NCBI RefSeq assembly: GCF_007004135.1
Contig: NZ_VJMG01000028.1
Span: 1 to 64,000, forward strand
Length of the DNA stretch: 64,000 nucleotides
Reading direction: 5' to 3'
Source: Affinirhizobium straminoryzae
GTDB taxonomy: Bacteria > Pseudomonadota > Alphaproteobacteria > Rhizobiales > Rhizobiaceae
Below the pieces are notes generated by a model, which was not told the origin of the DNA, did not search any database, and worked only from the letters and a program-made list of their open reading frames with translations. Position numbers and translations under genes: made by a program. Each line of letters opens with the position of its first letter. Position 1 is the first letter of the stretch. Positions 45,479 to 53,712 of this stretch are shown here, piece by piece.

Positions 45479-45518
45479 CAGCGATCCCTGACCCTTGATG
45501 AGACCACGTGGGCGGGTG

Positions 45519-45543
45519 GGAACCCGACGCACGCTTTGGCGTT
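45519..45543 (+). promoter_or_regulatory. EcfG promoter of the phospholipase D gene
   Basis: GGAAC, 16 bases, CGTT, ending 34 bases before the GTG at 45578. Confidence 0.75.
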
Positions 45544-45577
45544 TTCCGGGCTCAACCGACACGGAAAGGCGACAGGC

Positions 45578-47080
45578 GTGGACGCACACGGGGCAGCAAT
45601 GGCAACGAGCACGACGGCTGGTATCGGCGCGCGCATCATCCAGCCGGGCCGCAATGCGTGGCGCGAGGCAGTTGCAGACAAGGCCACATTCCTGATCGAT
45701 GGCGCAGCATATTATCGAAGACTGGAGCAGGTGCTGCTTGAGGCGAGAAGCTCCATTTTCATCGTCGGCTGGGATTTCAACCCGGACATCCGCCTTCGGC
45801 CGGACGATACGGGCAGCCCGACACTCGGCGAGATCCTGCGCGCGCGCGTGGAGGCCGAGCCGGCGCTGACGGTACGCATACTCGTCTGGGGCATGGGACC
45901 GGTCTATTCCGGCAAAAGCCTGCGCCTGTTCCGCAAGAGCGGCTGGAACGATCATCCGCGCATCCATCTCCACTTCGATTTCGAACATCCGGTGCGGGCA
46001 AGCCACCATCAGAAGATGGTCGCGGTCGATGATGTCGTCGCCTTTCTCGGCGGGATCGATCTTACCGCACGCCGCTGGGACGACCGGCGTCATGCAGTGT
46101 CAAATCCCCTGCGCTGCTCGCCGGATGGCACCTGCTACGGTCCGGTGCATGACGTGCAGTCGATCATATCCGGCGATGCCGCCCGGCTGGTCGGCGATGC
46201 CTGCCGCAAACGCTGGAAGCGTGCCACGAAGCAGGAACTTTTCGCGACGACCGGCGATCCGGAGCGCCTGTGGCCGCAGGATCTGGCGCCGCAGCTGACC
46301 CGCTGCCCCGTCGCCCTCGCCCTGACAGAGCCCCTGTTGTGGAACGGCAAGCGCGGACGGCGCGAAGCGGTGCAGCTGACCCATGATGCGCTGCGCGCCG
46401 CCCACAGCCATATCTATCTGGAATCGCAATATCTTGCCTCCTTCTCCGTGGCACGCACGCTGATCGAGCGTCTGCAGCAGCGGGACGGGCCGGAAATCGT
46501 CATTCTGGTCACGCAGGAATCACACGGCTTTCTCGAAAAGCTGATGATGGGGCACAACCGCGACCGCCTGATCCGCCGGCTGAAACGGCATGACCGCTAT
46601 GGCCGGCTGCGCGTCTTCTATGCCGTGACGGAGGACGAAAACGGCGCGGAGCGGGAGATCATCGTGCATGCCAAGCTTGCGATCATCGACAGCCGTTTCA
46701 TTCGCATCGGCTCCTCCAACTTGAACAACCGGTCGGAGGGACTGGATACCGAATCCGATCTGGCATTCGAACCCGGAACCGAGGAGGGCTATGCCGCAAT
46801 CGCTGCGCTGCGCGACGACCTGCTGGCCGAGCATCTCGATGCCGAACCCGCGCAGATTGCCCGCTCGATGGCCGAAACGGGGTCGCTGATCCGCACCATC
46901 GAGCGCTTCAATCACAGGCCGCGGGGCCTGCGTCCCTTCCGCATCAGGCTGACGGAAGGAGAGACAAATTCACTTCCGGGCACGGCACTTGCCGATCCGC
47001 GCCGGCCCTTCTGGCCGTTTCGCCAGTTGAAGGTCGGCACCCGTTGGGCAATGTCACGCCTGATGCGCACGCTTTCCTGA
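45578..47080 (+). CDS. Phospholipase D / cardiolipin-synthase-like protein
   Basis: About 500 residues with two HKD catalytic motifs: SHHQKMVAVDDVVAFLGG near residue 145 and IIVHAKLAIIDSRFIRIGSS near residue 365, each followed by the G-S/G-G and N-N-R pattern (NLNNRSEGLDTE). Proteins of this family hydrolyse or transfer phosphatidyl groups. No signal peptide or membrane helix, so it is probably cytoplasmic or membrane-peripheral. GTG at 45578 has GGAAAGG eight bases upstream; ATG at 45599 is an alternative. Its 3' end overlaps the convergent UPF0104 gene by 27 bases. Confidence 0.9.
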   Translation: MDAHGAAMATSTTAGIGARIIQPGRNAWREAVADKATFLIDGAAYYRRLEQVLLEARSSIFIVGWDFNPDIRLRPDDTGSPTLGEILRARVEAEPALTVRILVWGMGPVYSGKSLRLFRKSGWNDHPRIHLHFDFEHPVRASHHQKMVAVDDVVAFLGGIDLTARRWDDRRHAVSNPLRCSPDGTCYGPVHDVQSIISGDAARLVGDACRKRWKRATKQELFATTGDPERLWPQDLAPQLTRCPVALALTEPLLWNGKRGRREAVQLTHDALRAAHSHIYLESQYLASFSVARTLIERLQQRDGPEIVILVTQESHGFLEKLMMGHNRDRLIRRLKRHDRYGRLRVFYAVTEDENGAEREIIVHAKLAIIDSRFIRIGSSNLNNRSEGLDTESDLAFEPGTEEGYAAIAALRDDLLAEHLDAEPAQIARSMAETGSLIRTIERFNHRPRGLRPFRIRLTEGETNSLPGTALADPRRPFWPFRQLKVGTRWAMSRLMRTLS

Positions 47081-48001
47081 GATGAGTGGTTCCGGTACCC
47101 GCCGGCGCCACCACACCTCCACGGCAATCAGCAGCGGCACGCCGATGCAGAGCGGCAGGAAATAGTAGAGCACGCGGAAGGCCACGAGCGCGCCGATCGA
47201 GGCGCTGGCCGGCAAGAGCAGCAGCATGGTGGCCTCCAGCACGCCGAGCCCGCCCGGCACGTGGCTCAGCATCGCGGCAATCGTTGCCGTGACATAGGAG
47301 GCCGCGACCTGCAGATAGCCGGCATCCGTGAAGGTTGCCAGCAACTGGTGCAGGGCCGCCGCCACGCAGCCGAAATTCACCGTGCCGACCACCACCTGCG
47401 CCACGCACATCGGCATGGTCGGCATCTCCATGCGAAACGAGCGGATTTTCAGCGGCGGCCGGCCCCAGACCGAGCAGACGACATAGGCCACCGGATAGGA
47501 GAGGAAGGCAAGCCCCAGCCAGAAGCGCGCCTGCGGCCCGAGCTGCAACAGAGTCTCGCCCGTCTGCGGCATGAAGAGAAGAGTGATCGCCGCCAGCATC
47601 GAAAGCCCCAGCAGAACGGTTGCACCGCAGAACAGGATGACCTTGGCCACCTCGTCCGCCGTCAGCCCCCAGCGCGTGTAGAAGCGATAGCGCACGGCAC
47701 CGCTGGAAAGCGCCGCACCGCCGACATTGTGGCCGATGGAGAGCGCCGTGAAGGAGGCAAGTGCTGCCTTCGGATAGGCCTGCGGCTTGCCGACATAGCG
47801 CAGCGCCAGATAATCGAACAGCGACAGGCAGACATAGGAGGCGGCGACGAAACCCGCTGCCGCCAGAAGCCGAATGGGCGGGATGAGCGAGAGCGAAGAC
47901 CGGATGTCGTCAAGACTGTAACGGCTGAGGCTGCGATAGACCAGCACGGCCGCGATACAGATGATGGCCGCCACGGCAAGCCGGATGATGATGCGCCTCA
48001 C
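47054..48001 (-). CDS. UPF0104 / lysylphosphatidylglycerol-synthase-type membrane protein
   Basis: 315 residues with about eight membrane helices (first IIIRLAVAAIICIAAVLVYR). It matches the membrane half of MprF-like proteins (SFTALSIGHNVGGAALSSGA, YVTATIAAMLSHVPGGLGVL), which can flip modified lipids, but lacks the transferase domain. GTG at 48001 is used; the TTG-led extension to 48040 looks like leader. It shares a bidirectional EcfG promoter with the EEP gene and converges on the phospholipase D gene, so a role in membrane-lipid change under stress is likely but inferred. Confidence 0.82.
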   Translation of the reverse strand: MRRIIIRLAVAAIICIAAVLVYRSLSRYSLDDIRSSLSLIPPIRLLAAAGFVAASYVCLSLFDYLALRYVGKPQAYPKAALASFTALSIGHNVGGAALSSGAVRYRFYTRWGLTADEVAKVILFCGATVLLGLSMLAAITLLFMPQTGETLLQLGPQARFWLGLAFLSYPVAYVVCSVWGRPPLKIRSFRMEMPTMPMCVAQVVVGTVNFGCVAAALHQLLATFTDAGYLQVAASYVTATIAAMLSHVPGGLGVLEATMLLLLPASASIGALVAFRVLYYFLPLCIGVPLLIAVEVWWRRRVPEPLISGKRAHQA

Positions 48002-48059
48002 TTTAGCCCCCAGATGTTCAGGCCGGCACGGCGCCGGCAATGGTTAGGTCAGGGTGAAG

Positions 48060-48087
48060 GGAACGAAACGCGGGAGGTAGGGGTTCC
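48060..48087. promoter_or_regulatory. Interlocked bidirectional EcfG promoter
   Basis: Plus strand: GGAAC (48060-48064), 17 bases, GGTT (48082-48085). Minus strand: GGAAC (48087-48083), 17 bases, CGTT (48065-48062). Each -35 overlaps the -10 of the other, all within 28 bases. It drives the UPF0104 gene to the left and the EEP gene to the right. Confidence 0.8.
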
Positions 48088-48094
48088 CTGCGTC

Positions 48095-48850
48095 ATGACC
48101 GAACCCGCTTCTGATACGCTCTCACGCTCGCCGCGGATCCTCCGCATTCTCAGCTACAATGTTCACGGTTGCGTGGGCACCGACCGCCGGCTGGACCCCG
48201 GCCGCATCGCCGACGTGATCGCCGAGATCGGCCCCGACATCATCGGCCTGCAGGAACTGGATGTGGGGCGACGGCGCAGTGGTGGTATCGACCAGGCGGA
48301 AGAGATCGCACGGCGGCTGAAGATGGATTTCCAGTTCCATCCGGCACTGCGCGTGGAAGACGAGCATTATGGCGATGCTCTCCTGACGAGCCTGCCGATG
48401 CGGCTTCGCAAGGCCGAAGCCCTGCCCTCCATCGGCGAGCCGCGCGGCGCACTCTGGGCCGAGATCGCGGTGGGGGAAAAAACCATCCATGTGCTGAACA
48501 CCCATCTGGGGCTTTTGAGCCGCGACCGCCGCCAGCAGGTGGAGCATCTCTGCGGTCCCGGCTGGCTGGGCCACCCGGACCTCGCGGACCAGCCGGTGAT
48601 CCTCATTGGGGATTTCAACTCCATCCCCTCCTCAAGGCCCTATCGTCTGCTCGCCGAGCGTCTTCGCGACACGAAAGAAGAGACCGGGCAGATGCCGCCG
48701 GCAACCTTCCCCTCCCGCTGGCCGCTGCTGCGGCTCGACCACATCTTCGTGGCCGGCGGCCCAACGATCCTGAAGACGGCGACCGTGACCTTTCCGCAGG
48801 CCCGTCGCGCCTCCGACCATCTGCCGCTGCTCTCCCTCGTGGAGATCTGA
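48095..48850 (+). CDS. Endonuclease/exonuclease/phosphatase (EEP) family protein
   Basis: 251 residues with the full EEP metal site: SYNVHGCVGTDRRLDPGRIA, GLQELDVG (catalytic Glu), NTHLGLLSRDRRQQVEHL, GDFNSIPSS (Asp/Asn), LDHIFVAGG and SDHLPLLSL (Asp-His pair). The superfamily includes DNases, phosphoinositide phosphatases and sphingomyelinases; beside a phospholipase D and a lipid-type membrane protein, a phospholipid head-group target is plausible. No signal peptide. The ATG lies ten bases after the promoter -10 and has no ribosome site, so the message may be leaderless. Confidence 0.87.
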   Translation: MTEPASDTLSRSPRILRILSYNVHGCVGTDRRLDPGRIADVIAEIGPDIIGLQELDVGRRRSGGIDQAEEIARRLKMDFQFHPALRVEDEHYGDALLTSLPMRLRKAEALPSIGEPRGALWAEIAVGEKTIHVLNTHLGLLSRDRRQQVEHLCGPGWLGHPDLADQPVILIGDFNSIPSSRPYRLLAERLRDTKEETGQMPPATFPSRWPLLRLDHIFVAGGPTILKTATVTFPQARRASDHLPLLSLVEI

Positions 48851-48938
48851 GCCGCAGAAGGCTGGAACCTTTTGCCGCGCCATGCGTTGGGGGATGGTCG
48901 CTCCCTGAGCGACAGCGTCATAGAACCTCCCCCTTTTG

Positions 48939-48969
48939 GGGCGCTTCCCCGTTCAGGAAGCGCCCTTTT
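48939..48969 (+). terminator. Intrinsic terminator after the EEP gene
   Basis: Perfect ten-base stem GGGCGCTTCC/GGAAGCGCCC with a seven-base loop, followed by TTTTCTT. Confidence 0.92.
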
Positions 48970-49069
48970 CTTGTGTGGCCCCGTGAATTCGCCTGTGACA
49001 ATTCGCCGGCCCGGATGAGCCGGCCTGCGGCAAAGGCGCTCATTGTGCACTGCAAGAGGGGCAGCCAAA

Positions 49070-49083
49070 TTGCGTTTCATCAA
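49070..49083 (+). promoter_or_regulatory. Weak FNR-type box upstream of cioA
   Basis: TTGCG-TTTC-ATCAA resembles the TTGAT-N4-ATCAA anaerobox with a good right half and two mismatches on the left, 45 bases before cioA. Low-oxygen control of a bd-type oxidase would make sense, but the match is poor. Confidence 0.25.
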
Positions 49084-49127
49084 GGCTGCGCGGCTTCGCG
49101 GGGTCTGACACGAAAAGCGAGTGCGCC

Positions 49128-50576
49128 ATGTTCGACCAATTCGACGCCCTTCTTCTGGCCCGCATCCAGTTTGCCTTTACCGTTTCCTTCCACATCATCT
49201 TTCCGGCCTTTTCGATCGGGCTCGCCAGCTATCTGGCGGTGCTGGAGGGCCTGCATCTGTGGACGAAGAGGCCGGTCTACATCGAGCTTTTCGATTTCTG
49301 GAAGACGATCTTCGCGCTCGCCTTCGGCATGGGTGTCGTCTCCGGCATCGTGATGTCCTACCAGTTCGGCACGAACTGGAGCGTGTTTTCCGACAAGGCC
49401 GGGCCGATCGTCGGGCCGTTGATGGGCTATGAGGTTCTCTCCGCCTTCTTCCTGGAGGCGGGCTTCCTCGGCGTGATGCTGTTCGGCCGCAAGCGCGTCG
49501 GTCCCGGTCTGCACTTCTTCGCCACCCTGATGGTCGCCTTCGGCACGCTCATGTCGGCCACATGGATTCTTGCGGTCAATTCCTGGATGCAGACGCCCGC
49601 CGGCTTTGCCATGAACGCGGCCGGCCAGTTCGTGCCGACGGACTGGTGGGCGGTGATCTTCAACCCCTCCTTCCCCTATCGCTTCACGCATATGGTGCTG
49701 GCCGCCTATCTGACGACGGCGCTGGTGGTGGGGTCGGTCGGCGCCTTTCACCTGCTGCGCCGCACCGCGCCTCTGAGGGCCGGCACCATGTTTTCGATGG
49801 CGATGGGCATGATCTCCGTCGTTGCCCCGTTGCAGATCCTGGCGGGCGACGCGCACGGCCTCAACACGCTGGAGCACCAGCCGGTGAAGGTGATGGCGAT
49901 GGAGGGCCATTTCGAAAGCCACCCGGACGGCGCGCCGCTGATCCTGTTCGGGCTGCCGAACCAGGTAGAGAAGCGCGTGGATTACGCGATCGAGGTGCCG
50001 AAGCTGTCGAGCCTCATCCTGAAGCACGACCTCAATGCGCCCCTGAACGGTCTGGACACCGTGCCGGACGAACTGGAGCCGCCGGTGGAAATCCTCTTCT
50101 TTTCCTTCCGCGTGATGGTGGCGCTCGGCTTTGCCATGCTGGGGCTTGGCCTGTGGAGCCTCATCTGTCGCTGGAAGGGAACGCTTTACAGCAGCGAATG
50201 GCTGCACCGGCTGGCCGTTCTCATGGGGCCTGCCGGCTTCGTGGCGGTGCTGGCCGGCTGGATCACCACCGAGGTCGGTCGTCAGCCCTACACGGTCTAC
50301 GGCCACTTGCTGACGGCTCAATCGCTGTCGCCGATCGCCGCCCCGGCCGTGGCGGGCTCGTTGATCGCCTTCATCATCGTCTATTTCCTCGTCTTCGGCG
50401 CCGGTACCTTCTACATCCTGCGCCTGATGGGCCGGCTGCCGCGCGATCCGCAGGGGCATCTGGGGCTCGGCCCGATCCGTAGCGCCGGCATCACGCCGGC
50501 CGCCGGCATGCCGGAGGGCGCCGGCCATTCCCATCCGCGACACGGCAATTCCGGAGGTATCCGTCATGGCGCTTGA
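49128..50576 (+). CDS. cioA: Cyanide-insensitive bd-type quinol oxidase subunit I
   Basis: 482 residues, multi-helix haem protein that oxidises quinol and reduces oxygen without pumping protons. Seen: RIQFAFTVSFHIIFPAFSIG with a haem ligand His near residue 22, MGYEVLSAFFLEAGFLGVML (conserved Glu pair), DWWAVIFNPSFPYRFTHMVL with another ligand, and VGRQPYTVYGHLLTAQSLSP. The Q-loop is short and GRQPYTVYG differs from E. coli GRQPW, as in the CIO branch. It overlaps cioB by 11 bases. Confidence 0.92.
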   Translation: MFDQFDALLLARIQFAFTVSFHIIFPAFSIGLASYLAVLEGLHLWTKRPVYIELFDFWKTIFALAFGMGVVSGIVMSYQFGTNWSVFSDKAGPIVGPLMGYEVLSAFFLEAGFLGVMLFGRKRVGPGLHFFATLMVAFGTLMSATWILAVNSWMQTPAGFAMNAAGQFVPTDWWAVIFNPSFPYRFTHMVLAAYLTTALVVGSVGAFHLLRRTAPLRAGTMFSMAMGMISVVAPLQILAGDAHGLNTLEHQPVKVMAMEGHFESHPDGAPLILFGLPNQVEKRVDYAIEVPKLSSLILKHDLNAPLNGLDTVPDELEPPVEILFFSFRVMVALGFAMLGLGLWSLICRWKGTLYSSEWLHRLAVLMGPAGFVAVLAGWITTEVGRQPYTVYGHLLTAQSLSPIAAPAVAGSLIAFIIVYFLVFGAGTFYILRLMGRLPRDPQGHLGLGPIRSAGITPAAGMPEGAGHSHPRHGNSGGIRHGA

Positions 50577-51570
50577 CCTTCCCTTCATCTGGGCGGCGCT
50601 GATCGCCTTTGCCGTTCTCGCCTATGTGGTTCTCGACGGTTTCGACCTCGGCGTCGGCATCCTGTTTCCCTTCTTCCGCCACAAGCACGAGCGCGACGTG
50701 ATGATGAACTCAGTGGCCCCCGTGTGGGACGGTAACGAGACCTGGCTGGTGCTGGGCGGCGGCGGGCTGATGGCGGTCTTTCCGCTCGCCTATGCCACCA
50801 TCCTGCCGGCCCTTTATGCGCCAATCATTGCCATGCTGCTGGCGCTGATCTTCCGCGGCGTCGCCTTCGAATATCGCTGGCGCACGAAGCGCGCCGAACG
50901 TCTGTGGGACTGGGCCTTTGCCGGCGGCTCCGCCGTCGCCGCCCTCATGCAGGGCATTGCGCTCGGTGCGCTGGTGCAGGGCATCGATGTTGCCAACCGC
51001 GCCTATGCCGGCGGCTGGTGGGACTGGCTGACGCCCTTCTCGCTGCTGACAGGCGTTGCGGTGCTGGTGGGCTATGCTCTGCTGGGGGCCACCTGGCTGG
51101 TGATGCGAACGAGCGGAGAACTGGCCGAACGCGCCCGCCACATCGCGCTCCTCACCGCCGTGGCGACGGTCGCGGCCATGGGCATCGTCAGCCTCTGGAC
51201 GCCGTTCCTAAAGGCGGATTATCTCGACCGCTGGTTCCGCTATCCGACCGCTCTCTTCACCGTGCTTGTCCCGCTGCTGGTGATCGGCTGTTTCATCCTT
51301 TTGCTGAACGGTCTGCAGAAGAAGCACGATACCAGCCCCTTCCTCGCCGCACTCGGACTGTTCGTGCTCGCCTATGCCGGCATCGGCATCAGCTTCTATC
51401 CCTATATCGTGCCGACCTCGGTGACGATCTGGGAGGCGGCGGCACCGGAGGAGAGCCTGCGCTTCCTGCTGATCGGCGCAGCGGTGCTGATCCCGGCGAT
51501 CCTTGCCTATACCAGCTATGCCTACTGGGTGTTCCGCGGCAAGGTGAACCCGGAAGAGGGCTATCACTGA
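50566..51570 (+). CDS. cioB: Cyanide-insensitive bd-type quinol oxidase subunit II
   Basis: 334 residues with about eight helices, CydB/CioB family: LAYVVLDGFDLGVGILFPFF at the N-terminus, then VAPVWDGNETWLVLGGGGLM and SFYPYIVPTSVTIWEAAAPE near the end. It overlaps cioA, and its stop shares an A with the start of the third small gene (TGATG). Confidence 0.93.
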   Translation: MALDLPFIWAALIAFAVLAYVVLDGFDLGVGILFPFFRHKHERDVMMNSVAPVWDGNETWLVLGGGGLMAVFPLAYATILPALYAPIIAMLLALIFRGVAFEYRWRTKRAERLWDWAFAGGSAVAALMQGIALGALVQGIDVANRAYAGGWWDWLTPFSLLTGVAVLVGYALLGATWLVMRTSGELAERARHIALLTAVATVAAMGIVSLWTPFLKADYLDRWFRYPTALFTVLVPLLVIGCFILLLNGLQKKHDTSPFLAALGLFVLAYAGIGISFYPYIVPTSVTIWEAAAPEESLRFLLIGAAVLIPAILAYTSYAYWVFRGKVNPEEGYH

Positions 51571-51680
51571 TGGCGGGAGCAAGGCTGCGGCAGATCGGCT
51601 GGTTTCTACTGCTCTGGCTGGCCGGCGTCGGCGCTGTCGGCTTCGTCGGATTGGTGATCAAGCTCTGGCTCGGAGCTTAA
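51570..51680 (+). CDS. Small third subunit of the oxidase (DUF2474-like)
   Basis: 36 residues: basic head MAGARLRQIGWFLLLWLAGV then one membrane helix to the C-terminus. One-residue-span proteins of the DUF2474 type follow cioAB in many genomes and are thought to be the counterpart of CydX. Start codon overlaps the cioB stop by one base, so it is coupled. Easily missed by gene finders because of size. Confidence 0.8.
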   Translation: MAGARLRQIGWFLLLWLAGVGAVGFVGLVIKLWLGA

Positions 51681-51691
51681 GGGCAAAATCC

Positions 51692-52246
51692 TTACCGGCG
51701 AGCCAGCGCCACCAGATAGCGCGCCGGCTCCGGGCCGGGATTGAAGAAGACGCAAGGCTGTGGCGCGCCAAGTTCCAGACAGTCGCCGGGCCTGAGCGCA
51801 TGCACGACCTCGCCCTCCGTGAAATCGAGCCACCCCGAGAAAAGCAGGATCTGCTGGCGCTGGAAGGCGAAGGCGGATGCCGGATAGGGCACGCGCACGC
51901 CGGCAGGCAGCGTGACCTCGATCAGTTCCAGCCCGCTGCCATTGGCCGGCGAGACGGCGCGGCGGGTATAGCCGGTTTCCGGATCGGTCCAGAGCGGCTG
52001 GTCGGCGGCGCGCGCCAGCCGCTCCTCCGCCCGCTCCGCCAACGCCAGCAGCACCGACAGTGGCAGGCCGAAAGCGCCGGACAGACGGCCGAGAACGGTG
52101 GCGGTGGGGCTGGCCTCGCAGCGTTCGATCTTGCTGATCATCGCCTTGGAAACGCCGGAGCGGTCCGCAAGCTCCGAGAGCGACCAGCTGCGGTTCTCCC
52201 GCTCGATCCGGATCCGCCCCGCAATCGCATCGGCAATGATGTCCAT
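51692..52246 (-). CDS. XRE-family regulator with C-terminal cupin domain
   Basis: 184 residues. Helix-turn-helix at 8-62 (WSLSELADRSGVSKAMISKI, ERCEASPTATVLGRLSGAFG), then a cupin barrel (about 105-180) with ILLFSGWLDFTEGEVVHALR and PGDCLELGAPQPCVFFNPGP. Such proteins repress small-molecule catabolic or transport genes and sense a ligand through the cupin. It is divergent from the flavin monooxygenase with a palindrome between, so it probably controls that pair and itself. Confidence 0.9.
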   Translation of the reverse strand: MDIIADAIAGRIRIERENRSWSLSELADRSGVSKAMISKIERCEASPTATVLGRLSGAFGLPLSVLLALAERAEERLARAADQPLWTDPETGYTRRAVSPANGSGLELIEVTLPAGVRVPYPASAFAFQRQQILLFSGWLDFTEGEVVHALRPGDCLELGAPQPCVFFNPGPEPARYLVALARR

Positions 52247-52265
52247 TCTTGCAATTCCCGTTGAT

Positions 52266-52283
52266 CGTCTCCTATAGTAGACG
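52266..52283. promoter_or_regulatory. Operator-like palindrome between XRE-cupin and monooxygenase genes
   Basis: CGTCT and AGACG arms around a central CTATAG (18 bases). A further CATAGG downstream mirrors CCTATAG. It sits 20 bases from the XRE start and 63 before the monooxygenase start, as expected for a shared operator. Confidence 0.6.
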
Positions 52284-52346
52284 AAAAGACGCCCATAGGA
52301 AACATGTCCGTGGCGGCACCATAACCGGCAAAACCGGAGGGGAACA

Positions 52347-53711
52347 ATGCGTCCGATTCACTTCAATGCCTTCGACATGAACTGCGTGGGGCATATCCAG
52401 CACGGGCTCTGGGCGCATCCGCGCGACCAGTCGCATCGATACGATGCGATCGATTACTGGACGGACTATGCGAAGCGGCTGGAGGCGGGCCTGTTCGACG
52501 GCATCTTCCTGGCCGATGTGGTGGGCGTCAACGATGTCTATGGCGGAACGGCCGATGCGGCGATCCGCGGTGCGGTGCAGGTGCCGGTCAACGATCCGAT
52601 GCTGCTGGTCCCGGCCATGGCCGCAGTGACGACCCATCTCGGCTTCGGGGTCACCGCCAACCTGACCTACGAGACGCCCTTCCTGTTTGCCCGACGGATG
52701 TCGACCCTCGACCACCTGACCGGCGGCCGGATCGGCTGGAACATCGTCACCGGCTATCTCGACAGTGCCGCGCGCGCCATCGGCCTTGATGCGCAGGCCG
52801 CCCATGACGACCGCTACGATCTGGCGGACGAATATATGGAGGTGGTCTACCGGCTCTGGGAGGAAAGCTGGGCGGACGATGCGGTCATCTTCGACCGCGA
52901 CCGCCACCGCTATGCCGATCCCGCCCGCGTGCGGCCGATCCATCATGCGGGAAAGCAGTACCGGATCGATGCAATGCATCTCTCCGCACCCTCGCCGCAG
53001 CGCACGCCGGTGCTCTATCAGGCCGGCTCCTCGCCGCGCGGGCGCCAGTTTGCCGCCACCCATGCCGAATGCGTCTTCGTCAACGGCCAGAAGATCGAGG
53101 GCGTGAAAGCCATCGTCGATGATATCAGGGCAAGGGCCGTGGCCGGCGGACGCGCGGCCGACGACATCAAGGTCTTCATGGGCGCTACCATCGTCACCGG
53201 GCGAACGGAGGCCGAAGCGCGCGAAAAATTCGAGGACTATCGGCGCTATGTCAGTTCCGAGGCGGCGCTCGTGCATGCCGCCGCCTCGCTCGGCATCGAT
53301 TTTTCCCGGTATGATCTCGATCAGCCGATCGAGACCGGCAAGAGCAATGCCATTGTCTCCAATGTCGAGGCCGTCACCCGCAGCGCCGGGCCGCAATGGA
53401 CGACGCGCAAGCTGCTGGAACAGATGGTGCTCGGCAGCCGGCAGGCGCCGATGATCGGTTCGGCGGAGCAGATCGCCGACCAGCTGATCGCCTGGAGCCG
53501 CGACGCCGGCATCGACGGTTTCAACCTGTCGCGCACCGTGGTGCCGGAATGCTTCGACGACATCATTTCGCTTGTCGTGCCAATCCTGCAGGAGCGCGGC
53601 CTCTACAAGACGCACTATGCCGAGGGGCCGCTGCGGCAGAAACTGTTTGGCCAGCCGCGCCTGCTGGCCCGCCATATCGCCGCCGGTTTCCGCCAGCAAC
53701 CGGGCGCGTGA
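52347..53711 (+). CDS. FMN-dependent LLM-class monooxygenase (NtaA/SnaA/DszA type)
   Basis: 454 residues of the nitrilotriacetate monooxygenase family of bacterial-luciferase-like enzymes, which use reduced FMN from a separate reductase. Seen: LFDGIFLADVVGVNDVYGGT, ANLTYETPFLFARRMSTLDH, GGRIGWNIVTGYLDSAARAI, PVLYQAGSSPRGRQFAATHA and EQIADQLIAWSRDAGIDGFN, all standard for the group. Substrates of relatives include NTA, sulfones, dibenzothiophene products and xenobiotics; here it is unknown. No reductase gene adjacent. An MFS gene follows after one base. Confidence 0.9.
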   Translation: MRPIHFNAFDMNCVGHIQHGLWAHPRDQSHRYDAIDYWTDYAKRLEAGLFDGIFLADVVGVNDVYGGTADAAIRGAVQVPVNDPMLLVPAMAAVTTHLGFGVTANLTYETPFLFARRMSTLDHLTGGRIGWNIVTGYLDSAARAIGLDAQAAHDDRYDLADEYMEVVYRLWEESWADDAVIFDRDRHRYADPARVRPIHHAGKQYRIDAMHLSAPSPQRTPVLYQAGSSPRGRQFAATHAECVFVNGQKIEGVKAIVDDIRARAVAGGRAADDIKVFMGATIVTGRTEAEAREKFEDYRRYVSSEAALVHAAASLGIDFSRYDLDQPIETGKSNAIVSNVEAVTRSAGPQWTTRKLLEQMVLGSRQAPMIGSAEQIADQLIAWSRDAGIDGFNLSRTVVPECFDDIISLVVPILQERGLYKTHYAEGPLRQKLFGQPRLLARHIAAGFRQQPGA

Positions 53712-53712
53712 C

